Source: Sphingobium sp. TCM1 (lineage in GTDB: Bacteria; Pseudomonadota; Alphaproteobacteria; Sphingomonadales; Sphingomonadaceae). Taken from it: a stretch of 64,000 nt of DNA. Within the stretch, counting starts at the first letter, position 1; every line of letters begins with the position of its first letter. Below are positions 43,402 to 52,314 of this stretch, piece after piece. Both the position numbers and the translations under genes were made by a program. The notes under the pieces were generated by a model that saw only the letters and a list, made by a program, of their open reading frames with translations, searched no databases and was not told where the DNA came from. The DNA is taken from assembly GCF_001650725.1 (NCBI RefSeq), contig NZ_LXVX01000034.1, positions 186,001 to 250,000 on the forward strand, written 5' to 3'.

Positions 43402-43962
43402 TCATGGTTCGACGAACAGCTTCCCAAAATGATGGGCGAGGGCTTTCGCTTCCGCGGCTCCGATCGCAACGCTGGTTGTCGCCGTCTTGGTAATTGCATC
43501 CGCAGCTCGATCGAAGAGTGCAACGCAGCGTTGGTTGTCGAACCGGGAGGTATAGAGGATACCATCCGCGGCGGTCGTAGCGTGGATCTCGGCGCTGACC
43601 GTCCAGCTCCGTAGATAATCGATCCCATGAAGGTCCGTGAAGGATAGGCCGTGCGTCGAAACACCCGCGTCGACCAGCGGATAGAGTCTGAGCGGCCTTG
43701 TCGTCACCAGTTCGCTGCGCAGTCGGGCCTCGACTATCGTTGAAAGGATGTACGGGGTCTCCGGTGCGCGAACGAGGGTTTCGCCAAAGGCTGTCTCGAG
43801 TGTCCGGGCGGCATACAGAACCTTGTAGCTGCCGTCGGGCGAGTCAAAGCGGGACTGCGGCATCTCGCCGGCCGGTCCGAAGTAGATTGGATCGTGGCCG
43901 GCGCGGTGGATGCGATGAAGACGCACGCCGGCATCGATCCGTCTCAGTCGAACGGTTGACAC
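43402..43962 (-). CDS. RES-domain toxin
   Basis: A 186-residue RES protein: Arg in RLHRIHRAGHDPIYFGP, Tyr and Glu in VLYAARTLETAFGETLVR, and Ser in ILYTSRFDNQRCVALF, the Arg-Glu-Ser set of the family. RES toxins (MbcT, ParT) degrade NAD+ or ADP-ribosylate targets. It follows its presumed antitoxin gene by 6 bases on the minus strand. Confidence 0.88.
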   Translation of the reverse strand: MSTVRLRRIDAGVRLHRIHRAGHDPIYFGPAGEMPQSRFDSPDGSYKVLYAARTLETAFGETLVRAPETPYILSTIVEARLRSELVTTRPLRLYPLVDAGVSTHGLSFTDLHGIDYLRSWTVSAEIHATTAADGILYTSRFDNQRCVALFDRAADAITKTATTSVAIGAAEAKALAHHFGKLFVEP

Positions 43963-43968
43963 GGACGA

Positions 43969-44607
43969 TCAGGCCGCCCAGCTCGCCGCAAGCCCCGCAA
44001 GCTGCTTCAACACCCTGGGCTCAGGCCGTCTGGCCAGCGTTTGTAAGATCGTCTCGGGTTGCGCTCCGAACCCCTCGAGCGGCGTGGTGAGCATCATCAG
44101 CTGCTCCCAGGGATTCATGTCATCAAAGGCTTCGAGCACTGCCTTGAGGCCCTGCGGCACCTCGCCGTCGACGAACTGCGCGGCAGGGTAGCGAATCTCC
44201 GTTCCGTAGGGGACGCCTAGGATCTGCCGGCGCTGGCGTTGCTTGTCGATCGCGGCTGGCGTGACCCCGAACATCGCTGCGACATCCCCCCGTTCCAGCA
44301 TGCCTCCCGACCTGGCGGCCATGTCGGCGCGAAACATCGCCGTCTTCTCGCGCGCGCTCCTCATCGCTTCGCGGTCAGCTGTGGACCTCGGGGCAATGTC
44401 GCGCCCCGCGACGCTGAGGGCGTGCCGCGGGTCCGCTTCGCTGCCGACAATATCAGCCAGCGTCTCGTCACTCGCGGACGCGACGGCCTTGGCAACGGCC
44501 TGGGTCAACACGTCGATCGCTCGTCGGCGCAGCGTGTCACTGGCGGCGATATGTCCGCCTGAGCGTGACCGCGTGCGGCGGGCGTTGATGGGAGTTGTGC
44601 TGGCCAT
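43969..44607 (-). CDS. Probable antitoxin of the RES module (Xre/MbcA/ParS-like)
   Basis: A 212-residue protein. It has a helix-turn-helix-like stretch in the middle (GDVAAMFGVTPAAIDKQRQRR) and a C-terminal part with the toxin-binding pattern of this family (NPWEQLMMLTTPLEGFGAQP followed by ETILQTL). The ATG at 44607 is chosen; the frame is open upstream to 45192, but that crosses a promoter and a gene on the other strand. It is longer than usual for a RES antitoxin because of an Ala/Arg-rich N-terminal extension. Confidence 0.7.
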   Translation of the reverse strand: MASTTPINARRTRSRSGGHIAASDTLRRRAIDVLTQAVAKAVASASDETLADIVGSEADPRHALSVAGRDIAPRSTADREAMRSAREKTAMFRADMAARSGGMLERGDVAAMFGVTPAAIDKQRQRRQILGVPYGTEIRYPAAQFVDGEVPQGLKAVLEAFDDMNPWEQLMMLTTPLEGFGAQPETILQTLARRPEPRVLKQLAGLAASWAA

Positions 44608-44614
44608 AATGTCC

Positions 44615-44647
44615 TTCCTGTCTCTATAATAGAGTGTTCGACAGGAA
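44615..44647. promoter_or_regulatory. Nested inverted repeats upstream of the RES module
   Basis: An outer repeat TTCCTGTC (44615-44622) with GACAGGAA (44640-44647) encloses an inner CTCTAT-A-ATAGAG (44622-44634). It stands directly upstream of the antitoxin start, and a -10-like TATTAT falls in the inner repeat on the minus strand. It is likely the autoregulatory operator. Confidence 0.6.
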
Positions 44648-44721
44648 AGACAATCTGCGTTCACTGTTTTCTGGTGACGATCAATGCCCGATATGCTAGG
44701 GGAAATTGAAAGGATTTCCCG

Positions 44722-45198
44722 GTGGAAGCGGCCGTCGATGAACATCAGACCGAAAGTGTTGCCGGCGAACCGAAGCTGTCTGCCTGGCTCTGGCGGCCAT
44801 GGTACGCCAAGCTCTGGTGGACCGCCATTCCCGTCTGGTGGCTGGGGATGGCGGCAGCGATGCGCGTCGATTTCCTTGCGGCCTTTTATCGCGGGGCAAT
44901 TGCAGGCTATCTGAATGTCCTGTTCTTTCCGATGACAGCGCTCATGGTACTGGGCGTCGGCTATGTGCGAGAGCGCCTGGATGAGTTCGTTGGATCGGGT
45001 GATGGAAAACCGCTGACTGACGACGAGGAGGAAGCTTTCCTCGCAAGACGCAGGTTGGAAGAGCACAGTCGCTTTCTGGATAACATCGGGAAGGGAACCG
45101 ACATGTTCGACCCTCGCTCGGGATCCCTCTGGATTGGAAACCCTTTGAATCCACACAATGCAGGGTACATCAATCCTCACACGGGTAAGCACCGTTAA
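44722..45198 (+). CDS. Membrane protein convergent with traG, function unknown
   Basis: A 158-residue protein from a GTG with GAAAGGA ahead. It has a Trp-rich entry (LWRPWYAKLWWTAIPVWWLG) leading into a first membrane segment and a second at about 55-80 (AIAGYLNVLFFPMTALMVLG). A charged region with DDEEEAFLARRRLEEH follows, then a Gly/Asn/Pro-rich end (GNPLNPHNAGYINPHTG). Its stop overlaps the traG stop by 4 bases. Location suggests a transfer-related role such as surface exclusion, but this is only inferred. Confidence 0.6.
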   Translation: MEAAVDEHQTESVAGEPKLSAWLWRPWYAKLWWTAIPVWWLGMAAAMRVDFLAAFYRGAIAGYLNVLFFPMTALMVLGVGYVRERLDEFVGSGDGKPLTDDEEEAFLARRRLEEHSRFLDNIGKGTDMFDPRSGSLWIGNPLNPHNAGYINPHTGKHR

Positions 45199-48100
45199 CG
45201 CTTCTTGAAGCTGCTATCGCCGTCGCCAAGACTGCCGGCGATATCCGTAGAGAAGCTGCCCTTCGCGAGAACCGAGTTCTGCTCCAGTGACGTTAGCGGT
45301 CCGGTGATGTCGAAGGTGGCGCGCCCATTGTCCGCGTCCTGGAGGTAGCGATTGCGCATGCCTTCGCTGCCCAGGATGCGGTCCGACAATTCGCGCGAGA
45401 AAGCTGCTTCTGGATTGGCTGAACGGGCAGCGGCCCGCTCGGCGGCAGCGATAGATTCGCGTACGTCAAAGTTCACGATGTCTATTGATGAATGCGCATC
45501 CTCGGTGGTGCTGCCCATATCACGGCTTTCAAAGCCGACCTTGGCTCCGAAATGCCCTCCCGTGGTACGGTCCTTCCTCTCGATGGGCCCTTGCGGGGCC
45601 TGCCGCCCGCGACCCACAATGTTAGCGCGCCCGCCAGACGTTTCGGTATCGGTGACCCCGACAGAGCGCCCCACATCAATGCCTACGTTGGTTCCCATCG
45701 CGGTCTGATCCTGCGCGGAGCGCGACAAGGCCCGCTGCCAGCCGGTCTGGGCCATGATCGCCTGAACATCGCGCTGGAGCGTGTCGGCGACCTGCGGCTT
45801 CAGGCGCCATTCGCCCTTGCGGTCCATCTCGAACCCGCCGCGCAGCCAGTTGGCGAGCATGGCCTGGCCTTCGGCGCCACCGCCCATGAAATGCTCGATC
45901 GTATCCGGACCCGCCTGTTTGCCGGCTTCGAACCGCGTGCTGGTATCGCTGCGCGCCGACCGGCTGAAATCCGTTCCGCTGGAGACGAGGAGGTCGTTGT
46001 GCGCGAAACTGAAGCGCGCATGCCCGCCATTGGCGATCGCGCCGAGCTGGCTTTCGTTGATGAGGCCAGCCTTCCACATGGCAGCCGCCGTATCGGGAGT
46101 AAGATTGAGGCTGAGATCGCCATTCTGGTCCATCGCGATTTGCCGCTTCGACAGCTTGATGCCGTTTTCGGCGAGCAGGCCCTGCATCCGCGTCAACCGC
46201 TCCTTATCGACGATCGAGGTCAGGCGCTCGTTTCGCGCGCGATCGGCGATGCCGGCCGCACCGCCTTCGGCCATGTCGACCTGATTGCCCGCCGTTCGGC
46301 TCAGCGCCTGGATGAAGCTGTTGAGCCGCGCCGCCTCGCGCGTCGAGACGCCGGCGGCGGCTGCGCCCTCCGCAAATCCGAAATTCTCCGACTGCCGCCG
46401 CTGCTCGCCGATCCGCGCCGCGCTTCGCGTGCCGTCGGTCCCAACCTCACGCTGCGCGTCGAGCCTGCCCGAACGCTCGGCGAAGTCATAGCCCGCAGCC
46501 TCCCGAGTGCGCCCGTAGACGCTTGTCCCCTCGCGACCCGCTTCGGCGCTCGCGCCATCGGCGGTCCCGACCTGCACAGCGGCATTGTAGCGCTCGAGCG
46601 CTGCCACGACCTGCGCCTCATTCCTGCCCGTGGCGCGAGAGAGCTGGGTGATGGCGGTGCTGCGGGCTTCGCCCGAAAGCGCGTTGATGAAGCCCACGCG
46701 GCGGGACGTTTCGTCGACGGGAAGACCGAGCATCGAGGCCGCCTCGCGCTGCCCTTGATTGGCGCCGCTGCGCCAGCCCTGCTCGGTCGCGACATTGGCG
46801 CGCTCGACACCGGCGACGTTATCGCCGGCATAGTCCCGGCGTCCTTCCATCGCACCGACCTGGATCTGCGCCGACGTGAGGTCGTTTCTAAGCATCTGCT
46901 CCTGGTCGAAGGTGTTGGCGATCAGCTTGGCGAATGTCGGATCGGCCTGGGCCTCGCCGATCACGCCCGACGCCTTGAGCTGCGCATCGCTTGCCGAGTA
47001 GCCGGCCCGCTCGTAATGCCGCGTCGCCGCCTGCATCATCATGCCGTAAGCCCTCTGATCGCCAAAGGCGCGCCATTGCACGAGGTTTTGGCTGAAGGCG
47101 GCGAACGCCTTCTCACCGGCTTCACCTTCCCCAAAATAGCCCGTGCCGAGGCTTCGCAGGGCATCCTTCTCAGCGAACTGATGGATCGCCGTGGTGGCGG
47201 CATTGGCTTGCACGGCGCGTGCCACTGCCGGATCCGTCACGTCCCGGCCACCCAGAGCCGGGGCGAGGCTTCCCAGCTGGCGGGAACCCTCGATGCCGCC
47301 AAGCGCCATTGCCGTCCCACCTGAGGTGCCGGGGCGCTCGCCAAGGATACGGCCTGCCTCGCCGAAGACGCGACTGGCGCCAAAGGTCGAGCGTTCCCCG
47401 AAGTCACCGAAGCTTGATGCCGCAGCGGCGCGGGAGCGGGTGCCCAACGCAGAAGCCTGCGCTTCGAGTGCCGAGGCTTGGCCTTCGGCCGTGCCCATCG
47501 GCGCGGCAGCAGCCGTGCCCTGGCTCGCCACACCGAGCGAACCCGATGTGAAGGCCGTGAACACATTGCCGCTGAAGCGGAACACCGTAAAAACAAAGGC
47601 ACCGGCAAGCCCAGCGGCGGCCGTGCGAAAGCTGCCGAAGATCGCCAGTGCCTTCATCGCGGACGAAGGCGCGAGCAGCCAGGCGTTGGCCGCAAGCGCG
47701 TTCGAGCGCAGCTCCGCAAGCGTTGCCGTCGCGCGGCCGAGGGTGAGTTGATAGATGCCGGCGTCGATAACGCCCCAGAGGGCGACGAAGACGAACATAC
47801 CGAGCGCAAAGCTCGCAACCCGCAGGTTGATCGGCGTCAGGATGAACAGGAGCGCGATCGGGATCATGAACAGCATGATGCCGAACACGGTGGCGCGGAT
47901 CGTCGGCATCCATTCGTTCGCCACCGACATCGTGGCAAGGCCGTTGGAAATCACTGCGCGATTGGCCATGACCCGCGCCGCGCTTGCCGGTGAATCCTCG
48001 AACAGCACGTCGCCCACGGTGTTGCCGAGAAGGATGTGGGTGAGGAATGCCTGCGCGCTCAGCGGCCGCCCCAGCATCATCTGGCCCATTTCGCCGAGCT

Positions 48101-48962
48101 GCTGCCGGCAGCGTGTCATCTGCTGGGCATTGCCGGTGTCGTATCCCGTCCGCGCACAGATCTGTGTGGTGTAGCCGTCAAACAGGACCGGGTCCGAGAG
48201 GCGATCCGAGATATGCGTCCACGCGTCCGTGCAACTGACCGTCGTGCCGCCCTTGTCGGCCTTGGTATAGACGGTCGAGAAGGTAGCGGGCCCGGCCATC
48301 GCCGCGAAGGAGGCGGGCAAGTCGGTCGAAGTCCGAAAGAGCTGGTCATCATCGACGCCATAGGCGGCCGACACTCGTGCGACGGGATAGCATTGGCGCA
48401 CATAGTCCTTGATCGTCGCGTCGAGGAAGACATCCGTCATTGGGCCGCGTGGAGAGACGGCGTTGAGGAACAGATCAAAGCTGTGCCCGCCGGCGCCGAA
48501 CTCGATCTTGGCATTGGGATCGAGGGTGTTGTCGTCGATCGTCTCGACCATCGCGCGCTCGATCATGTTGGTCGCGCCTGCAACGAGGACGAGGAGATTG
48601 GGAACGCCGCCGACCGGCTGATTGGCGTTGCGTACCCGGTCGTAGACATGGACGGTGCCGGTTGTAGCGATGAGCCCGACGAACAGGCCGACGCCGACGA
48701 GAATCTGAAACCCGAAGGCGACCAGCCCCATGCCGGATCCGCGCACGCTTGCGATGATCGCACCCAGGCCGATCCCGACCGTTGCGACAATCATCACCAG
48801 TGTTTCGTAACGCGGATCGCCGAAGATCAGCGAGACCAGGCGGAAGGCGTCCACCGTCTCGGCGAAGCCATCATAGGTGTGGAAGCTCGTATCGACCGCC
48901 AGCGCGGGCGAGGCGAGGATGAGGGCGGGGAGGGTGGCAACAAGCCTCGCAAGCCGGCGCAT
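45195..48962 (-). CDS. traG: Conjugal mating-pair stabilisation protein TraG
   Basis: A 1255-residue inner-membrane protein: signal, N-terminal membrane region with about five helices (to about 480) and a long Gln/Ala/Arg-rich periplasmic part. The N-terminal part shares the F TraG layout (HTYDGFAETVDAFRLVSLIF, YETLVMIVATVGIGLGAII). F TraG takes part in pilus assembly, pair stabilisation and entry exclusion. The C-terminal 750 residues are low-complexity and strongly helical. It is the last gene of the tra operon, 12 bases after traH. Confidence 0.9.
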   Translation of the reverse strand: MRRLARLVATLPALILASPALAVDTSFHTYDGFAETVDAFRLVSLIFGDPRYETLVMIVATVGIGLGAIIASVRGSGMGLVAFGFQILVGVGLFVGLIATTGTVHVYDRVRNANQPVGGVPNLLVLVAGATNMIERAMVETIDDNTLDPNAKIEFGAGGHSFDLFLNAVSPRGPMTDVFLDATIKDYVRQCYPVARVSAAYGVDDDQLFRTSTDLPASFAAMAGPATFSTVYTKADKGGTTVSCTDAWTHISDRLSDPVLFDGYTTQICARTGYDTGNAQQMTRCRQQLGEMGQMMLGRPLSAQAFLTHILLGNTVGDVLFEDSPASAARVMANRAVISNGLATMSVANEWMPTIRATVFGIMLFMIPIALLFILTPINLRVASFALGMFVFVALWGVIDAGIYQLTLGRATATLAELRSNALAANAWLLAPSSAMKALAIFGSFRTAAAGLAGAFVFTVFRFSGNVFTAFTSGSLGVASQGTAAAAPMGTAEGQASALEAQASALGTRSRAAAASSFGDFGERSTFGASRVFGEAGRILGERPGTSGGTAMALGGIEGSRQLGSLAPALGGRDVTDPAVARAVQANAATTAIHQFAEKDALRSLGTGYFGEGEAGEKAFAAFSQNLVQWRAFGDQRAYGMMMQAATRHYERAGYSASDAQLKASGVIGEAQADPTFAKLIANTFDQEQMLRNDLTSAQIQVGAMEGRRDYAGDNVAGVERANVATEQGWRSGANQGQREAASMLGLPVDETSRRVGFINALSGEARSTAITQLSRATGRNEAQVVAALERYNAAVQVGTADGASAEAGREGTSVYGRTREAAGYDFAERSGRLDAQREVGTDGTRSAARIGEQRRQSENFGFAEGAAAAGVSTREAARLNSFIQALSRTAGNQVDMAEGGAAGIADRARNERLTSIVDKERLTRMQGLLAENGIKLSKRQIAMDQNGDLSLNLTPDTAAAMWKAGLINESQLGAIANGGHARFSFAHNDLLVSSGTDFSRSARSDTSTRFEAGKQAGPDTIEHFMGGGAEGQAMLANWLRGGFEMDRKGEWRLKPQVADTLQRDVQAIMAQTGWQRALSRSAQDQTAMGTNVGIDVGRSVGVTDTETSGGRANIVGRGRQAPQGPIERKDRTTGGHFGAKVGFESRDMGSTTEDAHSSIDIVNFDVRESIAAAERAAARSANPEAAFSRELSDRILGSEGMRNRYLQDADNGRATFDITGPLTSLEQNSVLAKGSFSTDIAGSLGDGDSSFKKR

Positions 48963-48974
48963 GGTGGTTTGATC

Positions 48975-50399
48975 CTATTGGTTACGGGCAGCGGCGCCGG
49001 CGGCGTCGCGGGCATCACGGTCCCGCTCGCGCAGGAGCCCGGCATAGTTGGCGGAGAGATTGGCCTGATTGAGGGCCGCCATGTAGCTCTGGCGCATCTG
49101 CGCACGCTGGCGCAGCACCTCATCCCTGAGATCGCGCAACTGCTCGATACCCTTGGACAAGATTCGCGTCTGGCAGACATTTCTGTTGTTGCCGTCGGTT
49201 GAGCCCGCCACCGTGGCCCCGCGCTCGGCATTCGTCACCGCGAAATCGATAGTGCGGGTGAGGTCGTTGAGCATCTGATAGGCGAGGGTGAGCGCGACCA
49301 ATTCGTCCGTGTCACCGATCACCGAGTCGACGACGCCCTGACGCACGCCCCATTCGAGCATGCGATAGACCGGCAGCGTCCGAACATTGGCGACGAACTG
49401 CCGCTCCTCGGCCGACAAGGCTGCACGCGTACGGATCTTGGTGGCGATCGACTGCATGCGCTCGCGGGCCAGGACGAGCGCACCCCGCCCGCTGCCGTCC
49501 TGCCCGCAATCGGCACCGCTCGGCGGAAAATTGAGCGTGCGGCGCTGGACGCGGCCGGTCAGGAAATCTTGCGCGCTTTCGGTGTCCTGCGCAGGGCACT
49601 GGGGAATGGCCGTGAACAGTGGAACACGATCGCCATCATCCCAGCGCATATAGACGTCACCGACCCGCGCACGCATCACGCTCGCCCAGTCGCCGGCGCC
49701 GACCCGCTGCGCGGCATGGGCGAGAAGCGAGCCGGTTCGGAAGATTTCCGTCACTTCCGCCGGGCAGTTCGCGAGCGCGTCCTTCAGGTCCTCGGTGGGA
49801 TTGTTGTTGTTGGCCTCGATCTTCTCGCGGCTCTGCTGATAGCTCTTGGCAAAGCCCTGCTTGACCGAACGGTACCCGGTCATCTCCTCGATGATGCCCG
49901 ACATATTGTCGTCGCCCTTGGCGATCTGCACCATGCGATTGGCAAGCCGACAATCATTCACCTGAATCGAGTTCAGGAAATTGGTGGCCGCTTCCATCTT
50001 CGAGATGATGTTCCCCATCTTCTCATCCAGCGTCTCGAGCAGATACTGGAACGCCACCGCGGGCGCCGCCTGAAGGATGCTCTCGAGCTTCTGGACCAGA
50101 TAATCGGGGTCGAGGAACGACATGCCGCCAAGGAACATGTCGATGCCGCCACAGCCCGCGCGAACCTTGGGCAGGCTCACCGACATGAGGTAATCGTTGT
50201 GGACGTCGACGCGGCCCGACATGCCACCCGCTGTTACATAGCCACGGGTCTGGTCCTCAAAACTGCCCGGCGACGTATATGTGACATTGTCGAACCAGCT
50301 CTCCGCCCAGCTCTGAGCACGGGCGGGCGCCGTGGAAACGACCACGGTGAGGGCGAGGGTGATCAGCGAATGGACGGCGGTACGATGCCAAGGGGACAT
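48975..50399 (-). CDS. traH: Conjugal pilus-assembly protein TraH
   Basis: A 474-residue exported protein with signal peptide (LALTVVVSTAPARA) and the family features GGIDMFLGGMSFLDPDYLVQ and LLETLDEKMGNIISKMEAAT. It also has the C-terminal cysteine-linked region NRNVCQTRILSKGIEQL. TraH works with TraF, TraU, TraW and TrbC in the outer-membrane pilus-retraction complex of F-type systems. Confidence 0.92.
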   Translation of the reverse strand: MSPWHRTAVHSLITLALTVVVSTAPARAQSWAESWFDNVTYTSPGSFEDQTRGYVTAGGMSGRVDVHNDYLMSVSLPKVRAGCGGIDMFLGGMSFLDPDYLVQKLESILQAAPAVAFQYLLETLDEKMGNIISKMEAATNFLNSIQVNDCRLANRMVQIAKGDDNMSGIIEEMTGYRSVKQGFAKSYQQSREKIEANNNNPTEDLKDALANCPAEVTEIFRTGSLLAHAAQRVGAGDWASVMRARVGDVYMRWDDGDRVPLFTAIPQCPAQDTESAQDFLTGRVQRRTLNFPPSGADCGQDGSGRGALVLARERMQSIATKIRTRAALSAEERQFVANVRTLPVYRMLEWGVRQGVVDSVIGDTDELVALTLAYQMLNDLTRTIDFAVTNAERGATVAGSTDGNNRNVCQTRILSKGIEQLRDLRDEVLRQRAQMRQSYMAALNQANLSANYAGLLRERDRDARDAAGAAARNQ

Positions 50400-50452
50400 G
50401 GTAGGCTCCCGACGATAGGAGATGAAGAAGGAAAGTCCGAGGCCGCCATCGC

Positions 50453-51031
50453 TCAGCGCTTTCCCGGACGGGTCGCCGGCAGCCCCACGATGCCGGTGAA
50501 CTTGGACATGGCCCTGACGCCGACCGCGGGCCTCACGCCCGCCAGCATCTTAGCGGCCAGATAGAGATTGCGGGCCAGATTGGACTTGTGGTCGGTGCCG
50601 ATCGCCACCGGCACCACGCGGTTTTCGTCGCCGACCGGCCTCACCCATGCCACCGGATGTCCCACCCACGGAAGACCGAGGCGTCCCGACCGGATCATTG
50701 CCTCCTGGGCGCCAATCGTGCGAACCTGCCAGCCATAGCGCGTCCCTAGTGCCGACAACTTGGTCCAGAGGTCGCCGCAGGGGACACAGTCGGGCGTCGT
50801 CGTCATTTCGATAATGGACGCCGCACCATGCCCTCTCAAAGTCGTGGTGAAATCGTCGGGGAATTCCCGAGTGACGGGAACCCGCGAGAGCCAGGCCAGC
50901 ATCGTTTTGGCATCGGCGACCGGGTGGATCGCGGCCCGCATCGCGTCCTCCTGGGCCACCGTCTGCGCGGAGGCCGAACCCATGCCGATGACCAGACCCG
51001 GGATGCCGAGGAGGATGAATGCGCGCATCAT
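50453..51031 (-). CDS. TrbB-like thioredoxin-fold transfer protein
   Basis: A 192-residue periplasmic protein with signal (IPGLVIGMGSASAQ) and a thioredoxin-like fold with a CxxC active site in TTPDCVPCGDLWTKL. In the F system trbB lies between traF and traH and is a disulfide isomerase for the Cys-rich transfer proteins; this gene has the same location. Its start overlaps the traF stop. Confidence 0.75.
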   Translation of the reverse strand: MMRAFILLGIPGLVIGMGSASAQTVAQEDAMRAAIHPVADAKTMLAWLSRVPVTREFPDDFTTTLRGHGAASIIEMTTTPDCVPCGDLWTKLSALGTRYGWQVRTIGAQEAMIRSGRLGLPWVGHPVAWVRPVGDENRVVPVAIGTDHKSNLARNLYLAAKMLAGVRPAVGVRAMSKFTGIVGLPATRPGKR

Positions 51032-51936
51032 GGCTTCGCTCCCGTGGAGGCGTCGACCAGATCGCCGCCGAGTGCGCGGGGATCGGTGGCGGAGACCGGG
51101 CCGTTGCCGAGCGCATCGAAGAAGCCGGCATCCTCACCCGGCCCCGTCATGAACTGCTCGGGCCGGATATCGCCGCGCAGCAAACGCACCGCCTGATAGG
51201 CCATCTGAGCAAGGTTCGGATAAGCCTCGACGCCGGATGCGATGATCATCCGCTGCTGGCTGCCTCGGCGGATGACCATTGTCGTTGGAGTGATCTCGAC
51301 CCCGAACCTCCTCCCGAGGTCAGGGCGTTTGTCGAGATCAAGGAGCGTGACCTGCCAACCCATCTCTTCCTGGAAGCGCTGGATGATCGGCCACTGGACC
51401 CGGCAATAGCCGCAGGTCGAACGCGAAAACATGACGAGCCCGAACTCGCCGGCCCGGGCGCGGAGATAGGAGCGGCGGATGTCATCCTTCTCAGCGCTCA
51501 ACTCAGAGCGGGCATCACCGACCATCGGGTTCGCGGACTTGGAGTTAAGTTCCGGATGTTGCAGCATCGCGATCTGGGTGACGCCCGCGAACGCACGCGC
51601 CTTGCGCCGCGCAAAATCCTGAAGCCGCCAGAAATCGGCAACCGCATCGACCGTCAGTACCGTCGCGGCATAGTCGCGCTGCTCCTCGATGAGCTTGCGG
51701 ATTTTCGGTGGCGACAGGCGCGCAAGCTCCGCCATCGGCGGGATGACGGGCTTTACGAGCGTGTCAGTCTCGGGTTTATCCTCGGCCTTCGGTTTGGGCG
51801 CTTCATACCACCAATAGCCTTGCCTGGACGGGACGGCACCCGGAACCGACCCTTGTGCACTGACCGGTGGAGGAAGCGCGAAGAGCGCCGCCAGGGCGAG
51901 GCCGACGATGAGAGACCGAAGACATTTGGAGCTCAT
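51028..51936 (-). CDS. traF: Conjugal pilus-assembly protein TraF (thioredoxin fold)
   Basis: About 302 residues with signal peptide (LALAALFALPPPVSA) and the signature QGYWWYEAPKP near the mature N-terminus. The C-terminal thioredoxin-like domain carries an intact CGYC in FSRSTCGYCRVQWPII, which F-plasmid TraF lacks. The first Met is at 51936 or 51948; neither has a good ribosome site. A toxin-antitoxin pair on the other strand separates it from the S26 peptidase gene, so it may need its own promoter. Confidence 0.9.
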   Translation of the reverse strand: MSSKCLRSLIVGLALAALFALPPPVSAQGSVPGAVPSRQGYWWYEAPKPKAEDKPETDTLVKPVIPPMAELARLSPPKIRKLIEEQRDYAATVLTVDAVADFWRLQDFARRKARAFAGVTQIAMLQHPELNSKSANPMVGDARSELSAEKDDIRRSYLRARAGEFGLVMFSRSTCGYCRVQWPIIQRFQEEMGWQVTLLDLDKRPDLGRRFGVEITPTTMVIRRGSQQRMIIASGVEAYPNLAQMAYQAVRLLRGDIRPEQFMTGPGEDAGFFDALGNGPVSATDPRALGGDLVDASTGAKP

Positions 51937-51941
51937 TTGTA

Positions 51942-51970
51942 TTGACATTGTCGTGGCAAATCGCCAGATA
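51942..51970 (+). promoter_or_regulatory. Sigma-70 promoter of the TacA-TacT pair
   Basis: TTGACA (51942-51947), 17 bases, then CAGATA (51965-51970), with the antitoxin ATG 21 bases on. The -35 box touches the alternative traF start, so activity here may affect traF transcription. GACATTGTC around the -35 box is a short dyad that could bind the antitoxin. Confidence 0.5.
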
Positions 51971-51990
51971 GCGTCGAGGAGTTTAGCGAC

Positions 51991-52293
51991 ATGGCACAGC
52001 ACGCCCGTACCGACCGAAGCGCCCCGGCGCGCAAGGATGACGTCATCCAGATCAGGGCTGCGGCCGAGCTCAAGGCGATGCTCAGCCGCGCGGCTTCCTT
52101 GCGTGGGCAGAAACTGTCCGAGTTCATGCTCTCGAGCGCGCGGCGGGAAGCCGAGGCGGCGATCCTCGATCAGCGCACCTTCTTCCTGGATGCCGAGAGC
52201 CACGAGCAATTCCTGGCTATGCTCGATGCGCCGCCGGCGCCGTCGGCTGCACTCGAAAAGCTGATGAAGCGCGAACCACTCTGGAATCGCTGA
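51991..52293 (+). CDS. TacA-type (DUF1778) ribbon-helix-helix antitoxin
   Basis: A 100-residue protein with the DUF1778 pattern VIQIRAAAELKAMLSRAASLRG, then LSEFMLSSARREAEAAI and the C-terminal toxin-binding part (LDAESHEQFLAMLDAPP). It neutralises GNAT toxins and represses its own promoter. GAGGAG lies ahead of the ATG. The pair sits antiparallel inside the tra operon. Confidence 0.88.
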   Translation: MAQHARTDRSAPARKDDVIQIRAAAELKAMLSRAASLRGQKLSEFMLSSARREAEAAILDQRTFFLDAESHEQFLAMLDAPPAPSAALEKLMKREPLWNR

Positions 52294-52314
52294 TCGGACG
52301 CACCGCCGGTTTCC

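Noticed and set aside
45492..47324. 610-codon open frame on the plus strand inside traG
   Set aside because: It is the antisense of GC-rich traG codons; the translation is Arg/Asp-rich with no family pattern, and traG itself is well supported.
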